From Eleftheria terrae (GTDB taxonomy: Bacteria > Pseudomonadota > Gammaproteobacteria > Burkholderiales > Burkholderiaceae_C), in the NCBI RefSeq assembly GCF_030419005.1, contig NZ_CP106951.1:3472001-3536000 (forward strand): a stretch of DNA of 64,000 nt, written 5' to 3'. Each line of letters starts with the position of its first letter. Positions within the stretch are counted from its first letter, which is position 1. A program made the position numbers and the translations under genes. Shown here one piece after another: positions 1 to 8,821 of the stretch. A model generated the notes under the pieces. That model ran no database searches and was not told the origin of the DNA. It saw nothing but the letters and a program-made list of their open reading frames with translations.

Positions 1-28
1 AGCCCTTCTTCACCGCGCCCCGCCGCCC

Positions 29-1231
29 ATGGCGGTGCTGCGCCTGTCCGGCCTGGCCGTCTGCCTGATCGAGGCGGCCGGCACGCTGCTGCAGGCCAGC
101 GGCCGCGGGATGGCCGTGGTCGACGAGCCGCTGCTCGCCTGCCTGAGCCGCCTGCTGGGGCAGCAGGGCGTCGGGACGCCGGGATATGCCGTGTTGCACC
201 TTCTGCTGCTGGCGCTGTTCGCCGCCTGCTACTGGTCCCTCACGCAGCGGCCGGTGCGGCGCCGGGCCGGCCAGGGGATGGGGCCGCTGCTGGCGCTGAA
301 CGGGCTGGCCTTGCTGGCCGCACCGGGGCTGCCGTTCGTGATGACCGCCGTGGCTGCCTGGCAGCTGTTGTCCACCGCCGCGCTGCGTTTTGCGCTGGCG
401 CAGGTGGCCGTGGCCTGGGGGCTGGCCTCGCTGATGCCGGGCGCGCTGCAGCAGGCAGACGCAGCCGCCACCCGGTTGCCGGCCCTGGTCTATGCACTGG
501 GCCAGGGGCTGGGCCTGCTCGCGCTGCATGGCCTGGCCTACGGCTTCGGCCGCATGGCCGCCGACGAGGCCGACAAGCGCCAGCGCCTGCAAGCCGCGCT
601 CGCCGAGCTGGCCAGCCAGGAAAAGCTGCAGGCCGAACAGCTGCGCTTCGCCGAGCGCCTGCAGATGACCCGCGACCTGCACGACGTGATGGGCCACCAT
701 CTCTCGGCCCTGACGCTGCAGCTGGAGCTGGCCCGCGAACTCGTCCGCCGCCACGACGCAGCGCGGGCCGCCGCGCCGCTGGAGCAAGCGCATCATGCCG
801 CGCAGCGGCTGCTTGCCGATGTGCGCGACACGGTCTCCCTGATCCGCGAGCATCGCCGCATCGACCTCAGCGATGCGCTGCACGAGCTGGCCAGCCGCAT
901 CGAGCATCCTCGCATCACGATGGAGATCGACCCCGCCGCCCGCGACCTGCCGCCGCGGCTGGCGCATGCCGCCCTGCGCTGTGTGCAGGAGGCGGTCACC
1001 AATGCCGTGCGGCACGCCGGCGCGGGGCAGGTGCGGGTGTCGGTGCGCTGCCGCGGCGATGAGCTGAGCGTGGTGACCCGCGACGACGGACGCGGCGCGC
1101 CGGAATTCCGTCCCGGCAATGGCCTGGCCGGAATGCAGGAGCGAATCGCCGAGCTTGGCGGCCGGCTGCAGGTGGTACGCACCCGCGGCGGCTTTGAAAT
1201 CGCCTGGGCCTGTCCCCTGGAGACACGATGA
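29..1231 (+). CDS. Sensor histidine kinase, NarL/DesK (HisKA_3) type, 5' end possibly outside window
   Basis: Membrane-bound kinase that should phosphorylate the response regulator encoded directly after it. Residues 1-175 contain several hydrophobic membrane stretches. A coiled region (about 178-210) leads to the HisKA_3 box RDLHDVMGHHLSALTLQLEL with H218 as the expected phospho-acceptor. A C-terminal HATPase_c domain shows DDGRGAPEF and GNGLAGMQERI. The stop overlaps the next start by four bases (ATGA), so the two genes are translationally coupled. The reading frame stays open to the window edge, so the true start could lie upstream of the first ATG. The signal sensed is unknown. The family call is secure; the exact start is not. 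Confidence 0.85.
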   Translation: MAVLRLSGLAVCLIEAAGTLLQASGRGMAVVDEPLLACLSRLLGQQGVGTPGYAVLHLLLLALFAACYWSLTQRPVRRRAGQGMGPLLALNGLALLAAPGLPFVMTAVAAWQLLSTAALRFALAQVAVAWGLASLMPGALQQADAAATRLPALVYALGQGLGLLALHGLAYGFGRMAADEADKRQRLQAALAELASQEKLQAEQLRFAERLQMTRDLHDVMGHHLSALTLQLELARELVRRHDAARAAAPLEQAHHAAQRLLADVRDTVSLIREHRRIDLSDALHELASRIEHPRITMEIDPAARDLPPRLAHAALRCVQEAVTNAVRHAGAGQVRVSVRCRGDELSVVTRDDGRGAPEFRPGNGLAGMQERIAELGGRLQVVRTRGGFEIAWACPLETR

Positions 1232-1881
1232 ACCGCAAGATCCGCGTGGTGCTGGTGGAAGACCAGACCCTGGTGCGCGAGGGCCTCAAGGGCCTGCTCT
1301 CACTGGCCGAGGATGTCGAGGTGGTGGCCGACCCGGCCGACGGCCTGGAGGCGCTGCAGGCCATCGCCCGCACCCAGCCCGACCTGGTGCTGTCGGATGT
1401 GCGCATGCCGCGGCTCGACGGCATCGCGCTGATCCGCGAGCTGGCCGGCTTGCCCAAGCCGCCGCCGGTGCTGCTGCTGACCACCTTCGACGACCAGCCA
1501 GCCTTCGACGAGGCGGTGCATGCCGGTGCCCGCGGCTTCCTGCTGAAGGACATCGGGCTCGACAAGCTGCTGCAGGCGGTGCGTGAAGTGCATGCCGGCG
1601 GGCGCGTGCTGCGGCCCGGCCTGACGCTGCGCGTCGAGAAACACCTGGCGGAGCAGGCCCCGCGCGGCTTCGTGCCCTCCGACCGGCCCGACCCACTGTC
1701 GGGCAAGGAGCTGCAGATCCTGCGCCTGGTGGCCACCGGCCGCACCAACACCCAGATCGCCGGCCTGCTGGGCAACAGCGAAGGGGTGGTGAAGAACCAC
1801 TGCTCCGCGGTCTTCTCCAAGCTCGGCGTGCGCGACCGCACCCAGGCCGTGCTGAGGGCGATCGAGCTGGGCTGGATCTGA
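1228..1881 (+). CDS. Response regulator, NarL/FixJ family (REC + LuxR-type HTH)
   Basis: DNA-binding partner of the preceding kinase. The receiver domain (1-120) carries the acidic pair ED at 11-12, the phospho-acceptor D57 in LVLSDVRMP, and the conserved lysine in FLLKDIG. A LuxR/GerE helix-turn-helix occupies about residues 150-217 (LSGKELQILRLVATGRTNTQIA, then VVKNHCSAVFSKLGVRDRTQAV). The length of 217 aa is normal for the family. The start overlaps the kinase stop. Target genes cannot be inferred from the sequence. Confidence 0.92.
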   Translation: MNRKIRVVLVEDQTLVREGLKGLLSLAEDVEVVADPADGLEALQAIARTQPDLVLSDVRMPRLDGIALIRELAGLPKPPPVLLLTTFDDQPAFDEAVHAGARGFLLKDIGLDKLLQAVREVHAGGRVLRPGLTLRVEKHLAEQAPRGFVPSDRPDPLSGKELQILRLVATGRTNTQIAGLLGNSEGVVKNHCSAVFSKLGVRDRTQAVLRAIELGWI

Positions 1882-2045
1882 GCCACGCCCCCTCGCGGGC
1901 AGCACGGGAGTGGGCGCCCGTTGTGACGTCGGGGCTGCCGGCGCAGCGCAGCCTCGGCGGGTCGCGGCTGGCGGTGGGCGAGCTCACCGCCAGGGCGGCA
2001 GCCTGCGCCGGCGAACTGCGTCACCGGCCCACCTGCCGGGGCGGC

Positions 2046-2654
2046 TCAGGCGAGCGACTGGGGTTGATCGAGGCTGCGGCGGATCGCCCCGATGTCCGCG
2101 GCATGGATGTAGCGGGGAATGTTGCGCCACAGGCTGTGATAGCCATAGCCGCCCTCGATCATCTCCCGCACCGCCTCGGCCTTGCTCCAGCCCTGCTCGA
2201 CGATGCGGTACATCGCGCTCATCAGCCCGGTGCGGTCGGCGCCATGCTGGCAGTGGATCAGGAAAGGCCCATGGTCGCGCTGGCGCAGGACCCGCAATAC
2301 CGCCACGACCTGCTCGTCGGTGATGTCCCAGGTGTTGATGCGCTGGCGGGCCTTGCGCAGGCGGGTGTCGGCAGCCTCGTCGTCGTCGCTGTGGAAGGCG
2401 CGCAGGTTGATGACGGTGCGCACGCCCAGCTGCTCCAGCGCGACCATGCCGCGGGCGCCGGGTTGTTCGCTGCGGTAGAGGCCGTCATGGATGCGGTGCA
2501 GGTTGCGCACGCCGGGCAGCTGCAGCGGCACCGCCCAGGTCGTCGGCCGCGGGCTGGCCGCAGGACCGGCGGCCAGCGCCGGTGGCAGTGGCGCCAGGGC
2601 GATCCAGGCCAGGCAGTGGCGGCGGCTTCGGGAATGGGGAGTGGACGGCTTCAT
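2046..2654 (-). CDS. Exported dual-specificity/tyrosine phosphatase-like protein
   Basis: Cys-based phosphatase of the DSP/PTP fold. The signature HCQHGADRTG puts the nucleophile at C135 and the phosphate-binding arginine at R141, the usual C-x5-R spacing. An upstream aspartate in NTWDITDEQ may be the general acid. The N-terminus (RRHCLAWIALAPLPPALAAG) looks like a Sec or lipoprotein-type signal, so the enzyme is probably periplasmic. The ATG was chosen because it follows the stop of the upstream glycosyltransferase by one base, implying an operon. By analogy the substrate could be a phospholipid head group or phosphoinositide-like lipid; that is inference only. Confidence 0.8.
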   Translation of the reverse strand: MKPSTPHSRSRRHCLAWIALAPLPPALAAGPAASPRPTTWAVPLQLPGVRNLHRIHDGLYRSEQPGARGMVALEQLGVRTVINLRAFHSDDDEAADTRLRKARQRINTWDITDEQVVAVLRVLRQRDHGPFLIHCQHGADRTGLMSAMYRIVEQGWSKAEAVREMIEGGYGYHSLWRNIPRYIHAADIGAIRRSLDQPQSLA

Positions 2655-2655
2655 C

Positions 2656-3810
2656 TCAGGCGGCGACGCGGCGGGCGGACAGATCCAGGGACTGGACCAC
2701 CTGGCCCAGCACTTCCTGCGCGGCCTGCGGCCGCGCAATGCGCCGGGCCTGCTGGCCCATGCGCTGCAGTTGCGCCGGATCGCGCAGCAGGCGATCCAGC
2801 TTGTATTCGAAGCTGGCAGTGTCGAGCGCGATCTGCGCTGCACCCGACTCCAGCAGGTAGTCGGCGTTGCGCTCCTCCTGCCCCGGGATGGGCGAGACCA
2901 GCAGCATCGGCAGACCCTTGGCCAGGCATTCGGAGGTGGACAGGCCGCCCGGCTTGGTCACCACCAGGTCGGCACAGCTCATCACCCGCTCCACCGTGCG
3001 CGTGTAGCCCAGCGGGAACAGCCGCCCCGGATGGCGCGCTGCCAGCTGGCGCAGGCGCTCCAACAGTTCCTCGTTGCGGCCTGCCAGGGCAACCACCTGC
3101 AGCTGGTGCGGCAGGGCCAGGGCACGCTCGGCCAGCGTGTCGAGGCTGCCGACCCCGCCGCCGCCAGCCATCATCACCACGGTGAAGCACTTCGGGTCCA
3201 GGCCCAGCTCGGCGGCACAGGTGGCACGCTCGAGCGGCTCGGCAAAGCGCGGCATCACCGGGATGCCGGTGACGCTGATGCGCTCGCGCGCCATGCCGCG
3301 GTCGGCCAGGCGCCAGGCCACCTCGTCATTGGCGACGAAGTAGCCCTGCAGGCCGGCATGCATCCACAGCCCATGCACGTCGAAGTCGGTCACCTGCACC
3401 CACACCGGCGGCGTCGCAATGCCGCGCTTGATGCGCCGCGCCAGCAGCTCGGCGGGCAGGAAATGGGTGCAGACGATGCCATCCGGGGCCCGCCGGGCGA
3501 TCTCGTCCCACAGCTTGCGGGTGTTGAGCCGCTCGACGCCGCGGCGCAGCTTGTCGAACACCGATCGTTCGCTGCGGCGGTCGGTGCGCTGGTAGAGATA
3601 GGCCCACAGCAGCGGCAGGCGCTCCACCAGTTCCAGGTAGGACTCGGCGTAGAGCTTGCGGAAGCTCGACGGGACGTACTCCAGCACGTCGAGGTGGGTG
3701 ACTTGTATCGGCGATGGGCCGCCGGCGGCCGCTGCTTCGATGGCTTGCGCAGCGCGCACATGGCCGGCGCCGGCCGACACGCTCAGCAGCAACAGGTGGG
3801 GGGAAGGCAT
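2656..3810 (-). CDS. MGDG synthase-family / GT28 glycosyltransferase
   Basis: A 384-residue glycosyltransferase of the monogalactosyldiacylglycerol synthase/MurG-like group (GT-B fold). The N-terminus SVSAGAGHVRAAQAIEAAA is the acceptor-side GxGH-type motif that opens MGDG synthases. The C-terminal half has MAGGGGVGS and the nucleotide-sugar binding segment VVTKPGGLSTSECLAKGLPML. No signal peptide or clear membrane span is seen, as expected for a membrane-associated cytoplasmic enzyme. It is coupled to the downstream phosphatase (one-base gap). The likely role is sugar transfer to diacylglycerol or a similar lipid; sugar and acceptor cannot be read from the sequence. Confidence 0.85.
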   Translation of the reverse strand: MPSPHLLLLSVSAGAGHVRAAQAIEAAAAGGPSPIQVTHLDVLEYVPSSFRKLYAESYLELVERLPLLWAYLYQRTDRRSERSVFDKLRRGVERLNTRKLWDEIARRAPDGIVCTHFLPAELLARRIKRGIATPPVWVQVTDFDVHGLWMHAGLQGYFVANDEVAWRLADRGMARERISVTGIPVMPRFAEPLERATCAAELGLDPKCFTVVMMAGGGGVGSLDTLAERALALPHQLQVVALAGRNEELLERLRQLAARHPGRLFPLGYTRTVERVMSCADLVVTKPGGLSTSECLAKGLPMLLVSPIPGQEERNADYLLESGAAQIALDTASFEYKLDRLLRDPAQLQRMGQQARRIARPQAAQEVLGQVVQSLDLSARRVAA

Positions 3811-4017
3811 GGCCCGGAACTCTCGTTTCTTCTTTCACTGGATGCCCCTGGCCATGGCGGCAGGAGCGGGGGAATGCCGCAGCGTTCCAGCATGCCGGGG
3901 CGTCGGCAGGACGGGACTGTCGCAGCGTTTCGATCGGGAGCGATAGTGTCTACCTGAACAGGGCTTGCAAGCCTCCCTCGGAAGCGGGGCCGCTTGCGAC
4001 AGCGCCAGCCTGCCGGC

Positions 4018-4803
4018 TCAAGCCAGCGCACCACGCCGCCGGGCCTTGAGCCGCTGCAGACCGAAGTGGGTGACGCTCGCGCCGAGCACCGAGGGACCGA
4101 ACAAGGTCAGTGGCGGAATCATCACCACCGGCACCATCAGCACGCCGAGCACGGCCATCTCGACGCGCGAGCCCTCGATGAGGGCCCGCATTTCTTCATC
4201 GCTGGCAATGTCTTCCAGCGCGTCCGGCAGCAGGCCGCGCACATTCAGGTAGTTGAAGAGGAAGAACAGCGCGATGACGTTGAGCACCGGCACCAGCATC
4301 AGCGGCAGTGCCAGCAGCAGCACCGTGACCACCGGCCCCACGCTGTTGCGCAGTCCGGCCTTCCACGACCCACCGGGCCAGGATTCGACGGTGGGATAGC
4401 GCTTGCGCACGATGCCCTGGATGGTGCCCATGAGGAAGGCATCCACCAGCATGCGTGCGGTGAACAGGTTGAGCAGCACGAAGGCGAGCAGCGCCACCGT
4501 GCCGGCCAGGAAGCCAGTCACCGCCGAGCCAGCCAGCCAGGCGGGCCCTGTCGCCGCGCCACCGCCCAGCCACGCCATGCCGCCACCCGCCGCCAGCTGG
4601 ACGACCCACAGCGAGGCCTCGCCCACCTGCGCGCGCGCGAACCAGAACACCAGGCTCCAGAACAGCAGCACCGCCGCCCAGATGCCCAGCGACTGCAGGA
4701 TCAGCCGCGGGTGCAGTCCGTCGCGCAGGCCGGCGAGGATGCAGGCCATGGCTTGCGGAAATGCAGAAAAGAACCGGCGGAAGCCGGTGGTGAGCTTGTC
4801 CAA
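4018..4803 (-). CDS. EI24/CysZ-like multi-pass membrane protein
   Basis: Resembles the EI24 (etoposide-induced 2.4) family, common in betaproteobacteria and distantly related to CysZ. It has several long hydrophobic segments (SLGIWAAVLLFWSLVFWFA; a Gly/Ala-rich one near GGGMAWLGGG; VVTVLLLALPLMLVPVLNVIALFFLFNYLNVRGLLPD). A TTG start is preferred because GGAGAGGGG sits 12 or fewer bases upstream and the sequence further upstream does not look coding. An ATG at 4749 would give a shorter 243-aa product. It lies upstream of the glycosyltransferase on the same strand, separated by about 200 bp. Function unknown; family call moderately sure. Confidence 0.7.
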   Translation of the reverse strand: MDKLTTGFRRFFSAFPQAMACILAGLRDGLHPRLILQSLGIWAAVLLFWSLVFWFARAQVGEASLWVVQLAAGGGMAWLGGGAATGPAWLAGSAVTGFLAGTVALLAFVLLNLFTARMLVDAFLMGTIQGIVRKRYPTVESWPGGSWKAGLRNSVGPVVTVLLLALPLMLVPVLNVIALFFLFNYLNVRGLLPDALEDIASDEEMRALIEGSRVEMAVLGVLMVPVVMIPPLTLFGPSVLGASVTHFGLQRLKARRRGALA

Positions 4804-5037
4804 TTGCGTGCCCCTCTCCGGCGGCGCTGCGCAAGGCCGCGGCCGCGAGCCGTTGCGCCCCCTGGCGCCGGCTGCTGGTGTTCGGTCAGGGAGGCTCGGC
4901 CCTGCCGACCGTTTCGAGAGCGGAAGTGTCCCACGCCGGGCAGCCGGCGGCCTCCCACCGAATGGGGGGCGCAGGGGAAGGGCGGAGGAGGGCAAAACGG
5001 CCGCCGAGCCGCGGCGGCAGCACGGCGCGCCCGCAGC

Positions 5038-5256
5038 TCAGGGCAGCGGCCGGTGGTCGTCGGTGCGCAGGCGCAGGAGGTATTCGCCGATCTGTTGTGG
5101 GGGGTTTCCCACCTGGCGGATGGCTTCGTGCAGCGCTTCGACACTGACCGACAGCTTTTCGGCCCAGCGACGCACCTCACCCTCGTTCGTGATGTCGATC
5201 ACCGGCTCGGCGGGCGGGTCTGCCCGGGCAGGCGCAGCAGCGGGCGTCGGCCTCAT
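5038..5256 (-). CDS. Small DUF3606-like protein
   Basis: A 72-residue soluble protein. The core PVIDITNEGEVRRWAEKLSVSVEALHEAIRQVGNPPQQIGEYL has the pattern of DUF3606: an opening Asp/Asn, W in a helix, then a helix ending AI..VG, then a short last helix. These are short helical, HTH-like proteins of unknown function. The ATG is one base past the stop of the upstream small gene, so the two are probably cotranscribed. No further role can be supported. Confidence 0.65.
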   Translation of the reverse strand: MRPTPAAAPARADPPAEPVIDITNEGEVRRWAEKLSVSVEALHEAIRQVGNPPQQIGEYLLRLRTDDHRPLP

Positions 5257-5257
5257 C

Positions 5258-5476
5258 TCAGTGCAGCGTGGGAACGCGCGGGAGCAGGCGCACCTCGCCG
5301 CAGCCACACGGCAGGGGCGGCTCGCTCAACTCGAAGCTGGTGTACTGGCTGCCACAAGAGACGCATTGCCAGCAGTGGCTCAGCACCTCGCCGGCTGCAA
5401 TGCTGCTTTCGGAGATCTCGTCTTCCAGTTCCTGCAGCGCTTCGAGAAAATTTTCGCGCTTAAGCAAATAGTGCAT
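5258..5476 (-). CDS. Small Cys-rich (zinc-ribbon-like) hypothetical protein
   Basis: A 72-residue protein with the cysteine pattern CWQCVSCGSQY followed by CGCGEV, suggestive of a small zinc-binding ribbon, after a helical N-terminus rich in Glu (ALQELEDEISESS). It is transcribed just ahead of the DUF3606-like gene with a one-base gap. No strong Shine-Dalgarno precedes this ATG; an upstream start at 5533 would add 19 residues. I do not recognise a named family. Confidence 0.55.
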   Translation of the reverse strand: MHYLLKRENFLEALQELEDEISESSIAAGEVLSHCWQCVSCGSQYTSFELSEPPLPCGCGEVRLLPRVPTLH

Positions 5477-5735
5477 GGTGGAACATATTTCGCCACAGCG
5501 TCCGCGCAAAAGCAGTAGGCGAAATGCCGACACCCGTTGGGGGGAGACCCGGAGCTTCCGGGATCGCTATTTGCTAGGCGCGGCTGGAGGTATGCTGTCC
5601 GGACGGCAGGCTGCCGTCGGCACTGCTCGGTGCCCGCGCGGCCTGCAGTGGCGTGCCGGCAGCGGCCTGCCGGCGATGTGATGAACGAAGGTGGCCCGCG
5701 GCCCGCGGCCGGCCCCTGTTAGACGAGCAAGAACG

Positions 5736-7259
5736 ATGCAAGAACGACTCTCGCCCCGCGAGTCCGGGAGCAGCCCCTCGAGCGCGCCCTTCATCTCGAC
5801 CGGCGTCGCCGAGCTGGACCGGATCCTGGGCGGCGGCATCACGCCGAACCGGCTCTACATGATCGAAGGCATCCCCGGCTCCGGCAAGACCACCCTGGGG
5901 CTGCAGTTCCTGCAGGCAGGCGCCCGGATGGGCGAAGCGGTGCTGTACATCACGCTGTCGGAAACCGAGGAAGAAGTCCGCGCCATCGCGGGCTCCCACG
6001 GCTGGGACCTGGCAGGCGTCCAGATCCTGCAAGTGGTGCCTGACGAGCAGGCCTTGCTGCCCAGCGAGCAGTACACCGTCTTCCAGCCCGATGAAGTCGA
6101 GCTGGGCGAGACCACCAAGTCCATCCTGGCCGAGGTGGAGCGGCGCAAGCCGGCGCGGGTGGTGTTCGATTCGCTGTCGGAGTTGCGCCTGCTGGCCGGC
6201 AGCCCGCTGCGCTACCGGCGCCAGATGCTGGGCCTCAAGCAGTTCTTCGCGGGCCGCCAGTGCACCGTGCTGGTTCTGGACGATCGCACCGCCACTGCCG
6301 AAGACCCGCAGCTGCAGAGCATCGCTCACGGCATCATCAACCTCGACCAGTGGCATCCATCCTACGGCCGTGAGCGCCGCCGGCTGCGGGTGGTGAAATA
6401 CCGCGGCACGCCTTTCGTGGGCGGCTATCACGACTTCACCATCCGCCGCGGCGGGCTGGTGGTCTTCCCCCGCCTGGTCGCGTCCGAACACCGCACGCTG
6501 GTGGCCGAGGGCACCGTGCGCTGCGGCGTCCCGGGGCTCGACCAGTTGCTCGGCGGTGGCCTGGAGCGGGGCACCAGCACGCTGGTCACGGGGGCCCCCG
6601 GCACCGGCAAGTCGACCATCGCCACTGCCTTCGCCGCTGAGGCGGCCAGCCGCGGCGAGCGGGCCGCGCTGTTCCTGTTCGACGAGAGCATTTCCACCCT
6701 GCTCAAGCGCATGCGCGGCCTCGGCACCGACTTGCAACCGCTGCTGGACTCAGGCCGCCTCAGCGTGCAGCAGGTCGACCCGGCGGAGATGTCGCCGGGC
6801 GAGTTCGTGCACCTGGTGGGCCGCATTGCCCGGGAAGAGCATGCCAGCGTGGTCGTGATCGACAGCCTCAACGGCTACCTGAACGCCATGCCGGACGAGA
6901 ACTTCCTGAACACGCAGCTGCATGAGCTGCTGACCTACCTCGGGCAATGCGGCACCACCAGCCTGCTGGTGAGCGTGCAGCAGGGCCTGATCGGCACCAT
7001 GACCAGTCCGGTCGACGCGAGCTACCTGGCCGACACCGTGCTGATGCTGCGTTACTTCGAGGCGCAGGGGCGGGTGCGGCAGGCGGTCTCGGTGCTGAAG
7101 AAGCGCAGCGGCGTGCATGAGCGCACGATCCGGGAGTTCCACCTCGATGCCGAAGGCATGCGCCTGAGCGAGCCGCTCACGAACTTCCATGGCGTGCTCA
7201 CCGGCGTGCCGGTCTACACCGGCCCCGAATCGCCCCTGGTGCAGGAACGCAAGGATTGA
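5736..7259 (+). CDS. Two-domain KaiC/RadA-like ATPase (circadian clock KaiC family)
   Basis: A 507-residue tandem RecA-fold ATPase of the KaiC superfamily. Domain 1 (about 18-245) has Walker A GIPGSGKTT at 45-53 and a Walker B-like ARVVFDSLSEL. Domain 2 (about 258-500) has GAPGTGKST at 286-294 and ASVVVIDSLNGY. The double-glutamate position following beta-strand 2 of cyanobacterial KaiC is changed here (LSETEEEV in domain 1, FDES in domain 2), so KaiC-like autophosphorylation is not assured. No KaiA or KaiB gene is nearby. The next gene is a hybrid histidine kinase, which suggests a signalling module rather than a clock. Confidence 0.88.
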   Translation: MQERLSPRESGSSPSSAPFISTGVAELDRILGGGITPNRLYMIEGIPGSGKTTLGLQFLQAGARMGEAVLYITLSETEEEVRAIAGSHGWDLAGVQILQVVPDEQALLPSEQYTVFQPDEVELGETTKSILAEVERRKPARVVFDSLSELRLLAGSPLRYRRQMLGLKQFFAGRQCTVLVLDDRTATAEDPQLQSIAHGIINLDQWHPSYGRERRRLRVVKYRGTPFVGGYHDFTIRRGGLVVFPRLVASEHRTLVAEGTVRCGVPGLDQLLGGGLERGTSTLVTGAPGTGKSTIATAFAAEAASRGERAALFLFDESISTLLKRMRGLGTDLQPLLDSGRLSVQQVDPAEMSPGEFVHLVGRIAREEHASVVVIDSLNGYLNAMPDENFLNTQLHELLTYLGQCGTTSLLVSVQQGLIGTMTSPVDASYLADTVLMLRYFEAQGRVRQAVSVLKKRSGVHERTIREFHLDAEGMRLSEPLTNFHGVLTGVPVYTGPESPLVQERKD

Positions 7260-7267
7260 CAGCGGCG

Positions 7268-8785
7268 ATGGAGCGACGCGTTTTCGTACTGGCCCCCAGC
7301 GGCAAGGACGCGCCGCTGATCGAAGCCGCCCTGCAGCGGTCGCGCATCGAAGTCCTGCGCTGTGCCAGCGCGGCCGATGTGGCGATGCAGATGAAGGAAG
7401 GCATCGGCGCCCTGGTGGTGGCCGAGGAAGCCTTCAACGACCGCTCCGCGCTGCGCCTGCTGCAACGGCACGTCGAGCGCCAGCCCGCCTGGTCCGACCT
7501 GCCCGTGCTGCTGCTGAGCAAGCGGGGGCCGCTCTCCGAGCTGGCGCACACGGCCTTGCAGCAGCTCGGCAACGTTACCGTGCTGCAGCGCCCGACCCAG
7601 GTCGCCACGCTGGTGAGCGCCGTCCGCACGGCCTTGCGCACCCGCGATCGGCAGTACGAGAACCGGCAGGCCGACGTGCAGAAGGACATGTTCCTGGCCA
7701 CGCTGGCCCACGAGCTGCGTAACCCGCTGGCGCCCTTGTCCAATGCCCTGCACCTGCTGCGCAGCGGGCGCATGTCGGAGTCCCAGCAGCAATGGGCCAC
7801 CGGCGTGATGCAGCGGCAGGTCGGCCAGCTGTCGCGGCTGGTCGACGACCTGCTCGACGTGGCCCGCATCACCCGGGGCAAGATCGCGCTGCAGAAGGAA
7901 CGCTTCGACCTGCGCGAGGCGGTCAACACCGCCATCGAGACCAGCCTGCCGCAGATCGACGCCATGCAGCATGTGCTGCAGGTGGAGCTGGGCGAGGCGC
8001 CGGTCTGGATCGAGGCGGACCGCACCCGCATTGCCCAGTGCGTCTCCAACCTCCTGACCAACGCGGCCAAGTACACCCCGCGTGAAGGCCGCATCTCGCT
8101 GACGTTGCTCGCATGCGGCTCGCACGCCGAGATCCATGTGCGCGACAACGGCATCGGCTTTCCGCCGGGCGAGGCGCGCCGGCTGTTCGAAGTGTTCTCG
8201 CAGGTCGATGGTGCGGTCGGCCGCTCACAGGGCGGCCTGGGGCTCGGCCTGTCCATCGTCAAGGCGCTGGTGGAGATGCACGGCGGCAGTGTGCAGGCCA
8301 GCAGCGAGGGCGAGCACCGCGGGGCCTTGTTCGTCATGCAGCTGCCCACGGCCGAACCGGCCACCGTCATGCCGGCGGCCGGCAGGCCGCAGCGGCTTGC
8401 CGGCCCTGCCACCTGCCGGGTGCTGGTGGTCGACGACAACCGCGACAGTGCCGACTCGATGGTGCAGCTGCTCGCCAGCTGCGGCCACGACGCGCGCAGC
8501 GCCTACACCGCAGCGCAGGCCCTGGAAGTGATCTCGGACTGGACCCCGCAGCTCGCGCTGCTCGACATCGGCTTGCCGGACATGAGCGGCCACCAGCTGG
8601 CCCGCCAGCTGCGCAAGCACCTCGGCAGTCGGGAAGCCCCGGTGCTGGTGGCCCTCACCGGCTGGGGCCAGCCCACCGACATCAGCCGTTCGGCCGAAGC
8701 CGGCTTTCACCACCACCTGACCAAACCGGCCGACCTCGACACCCTGTTGACCCTGGTCGAGCAGCTCTGCCCGCGGCCTGTCTGA
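7268..8785 (+). CDS. Hybrid sensor histidine kinase with C-terminal receiver
   Basis: A 505-residue soluble kinase with no membrane segment. Residues 3-120 form a degenerate receiver-like N-domain (RVFVLAPSGKDAPLIEAAL...). HisKA has FLATLAHELRNPLAP with H148; HATPase_c follows with NLLTNAAKYTP, RDNGIGFPP and GGLGLGLSIVKALVEMHGG. A C-terminal receiver begins at VLVVDDNRDSADSM with acceptor D433 (ALLDIGLPD). It follows the KaiC-like ATPase within 8 bases, so the ATPase may be its input. ATG at 7268 is preferred; a TTG at 7256 overlapping the ATPase stop is possible. No output effector gene is adjacent. Confidence 0.88.
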   Translation: MERRVFVLAPSGKDAPLIEAALQRSRIEVLRCASAADVAMQMKEGIGALVVAEEAFNDRSALRLLQRHVERQPAWSDLPVLLLSKRGPLSELAHTALQQLGNVTVLQRPTQVATLVSAVRTALRTRDRQYENRQADVQKDMFLATLAHELRNPLAPLSNALHLLRSGRMSESQQQWATGVMQRQVGQLSRLVDDLLDVARITRGKIALQKERFDLREAVNTAIETSLPQIDAMQHVLQVELGEAPVWIEADRTRIAQCVSNLLTNAAKYTPREGRISLTLLACGSHAEIHVRDNGIGFPPGEARRLFEVFSQVDGAVGRSQGGLGLGLSIVKALVEMHGGSVQASSEGEHRGALFVMQLPTAEPATVMPAAGRPQRLAGPATCRVLVVDDNRDSADSMVQLLASCGHDARSAYTAAQALEVISDWTPQLALLDIGLPDMSGHQLARQLRKHLGSREAPVLVALTGWGQPTDISRSAEAGFHHHLTKPADLDTLLTLVEQLCPRPV

Positions 8786-8821
8786 CGAAGGCCCGGCCGT
8801 GCACGGCGGCGCGAACGCAGC

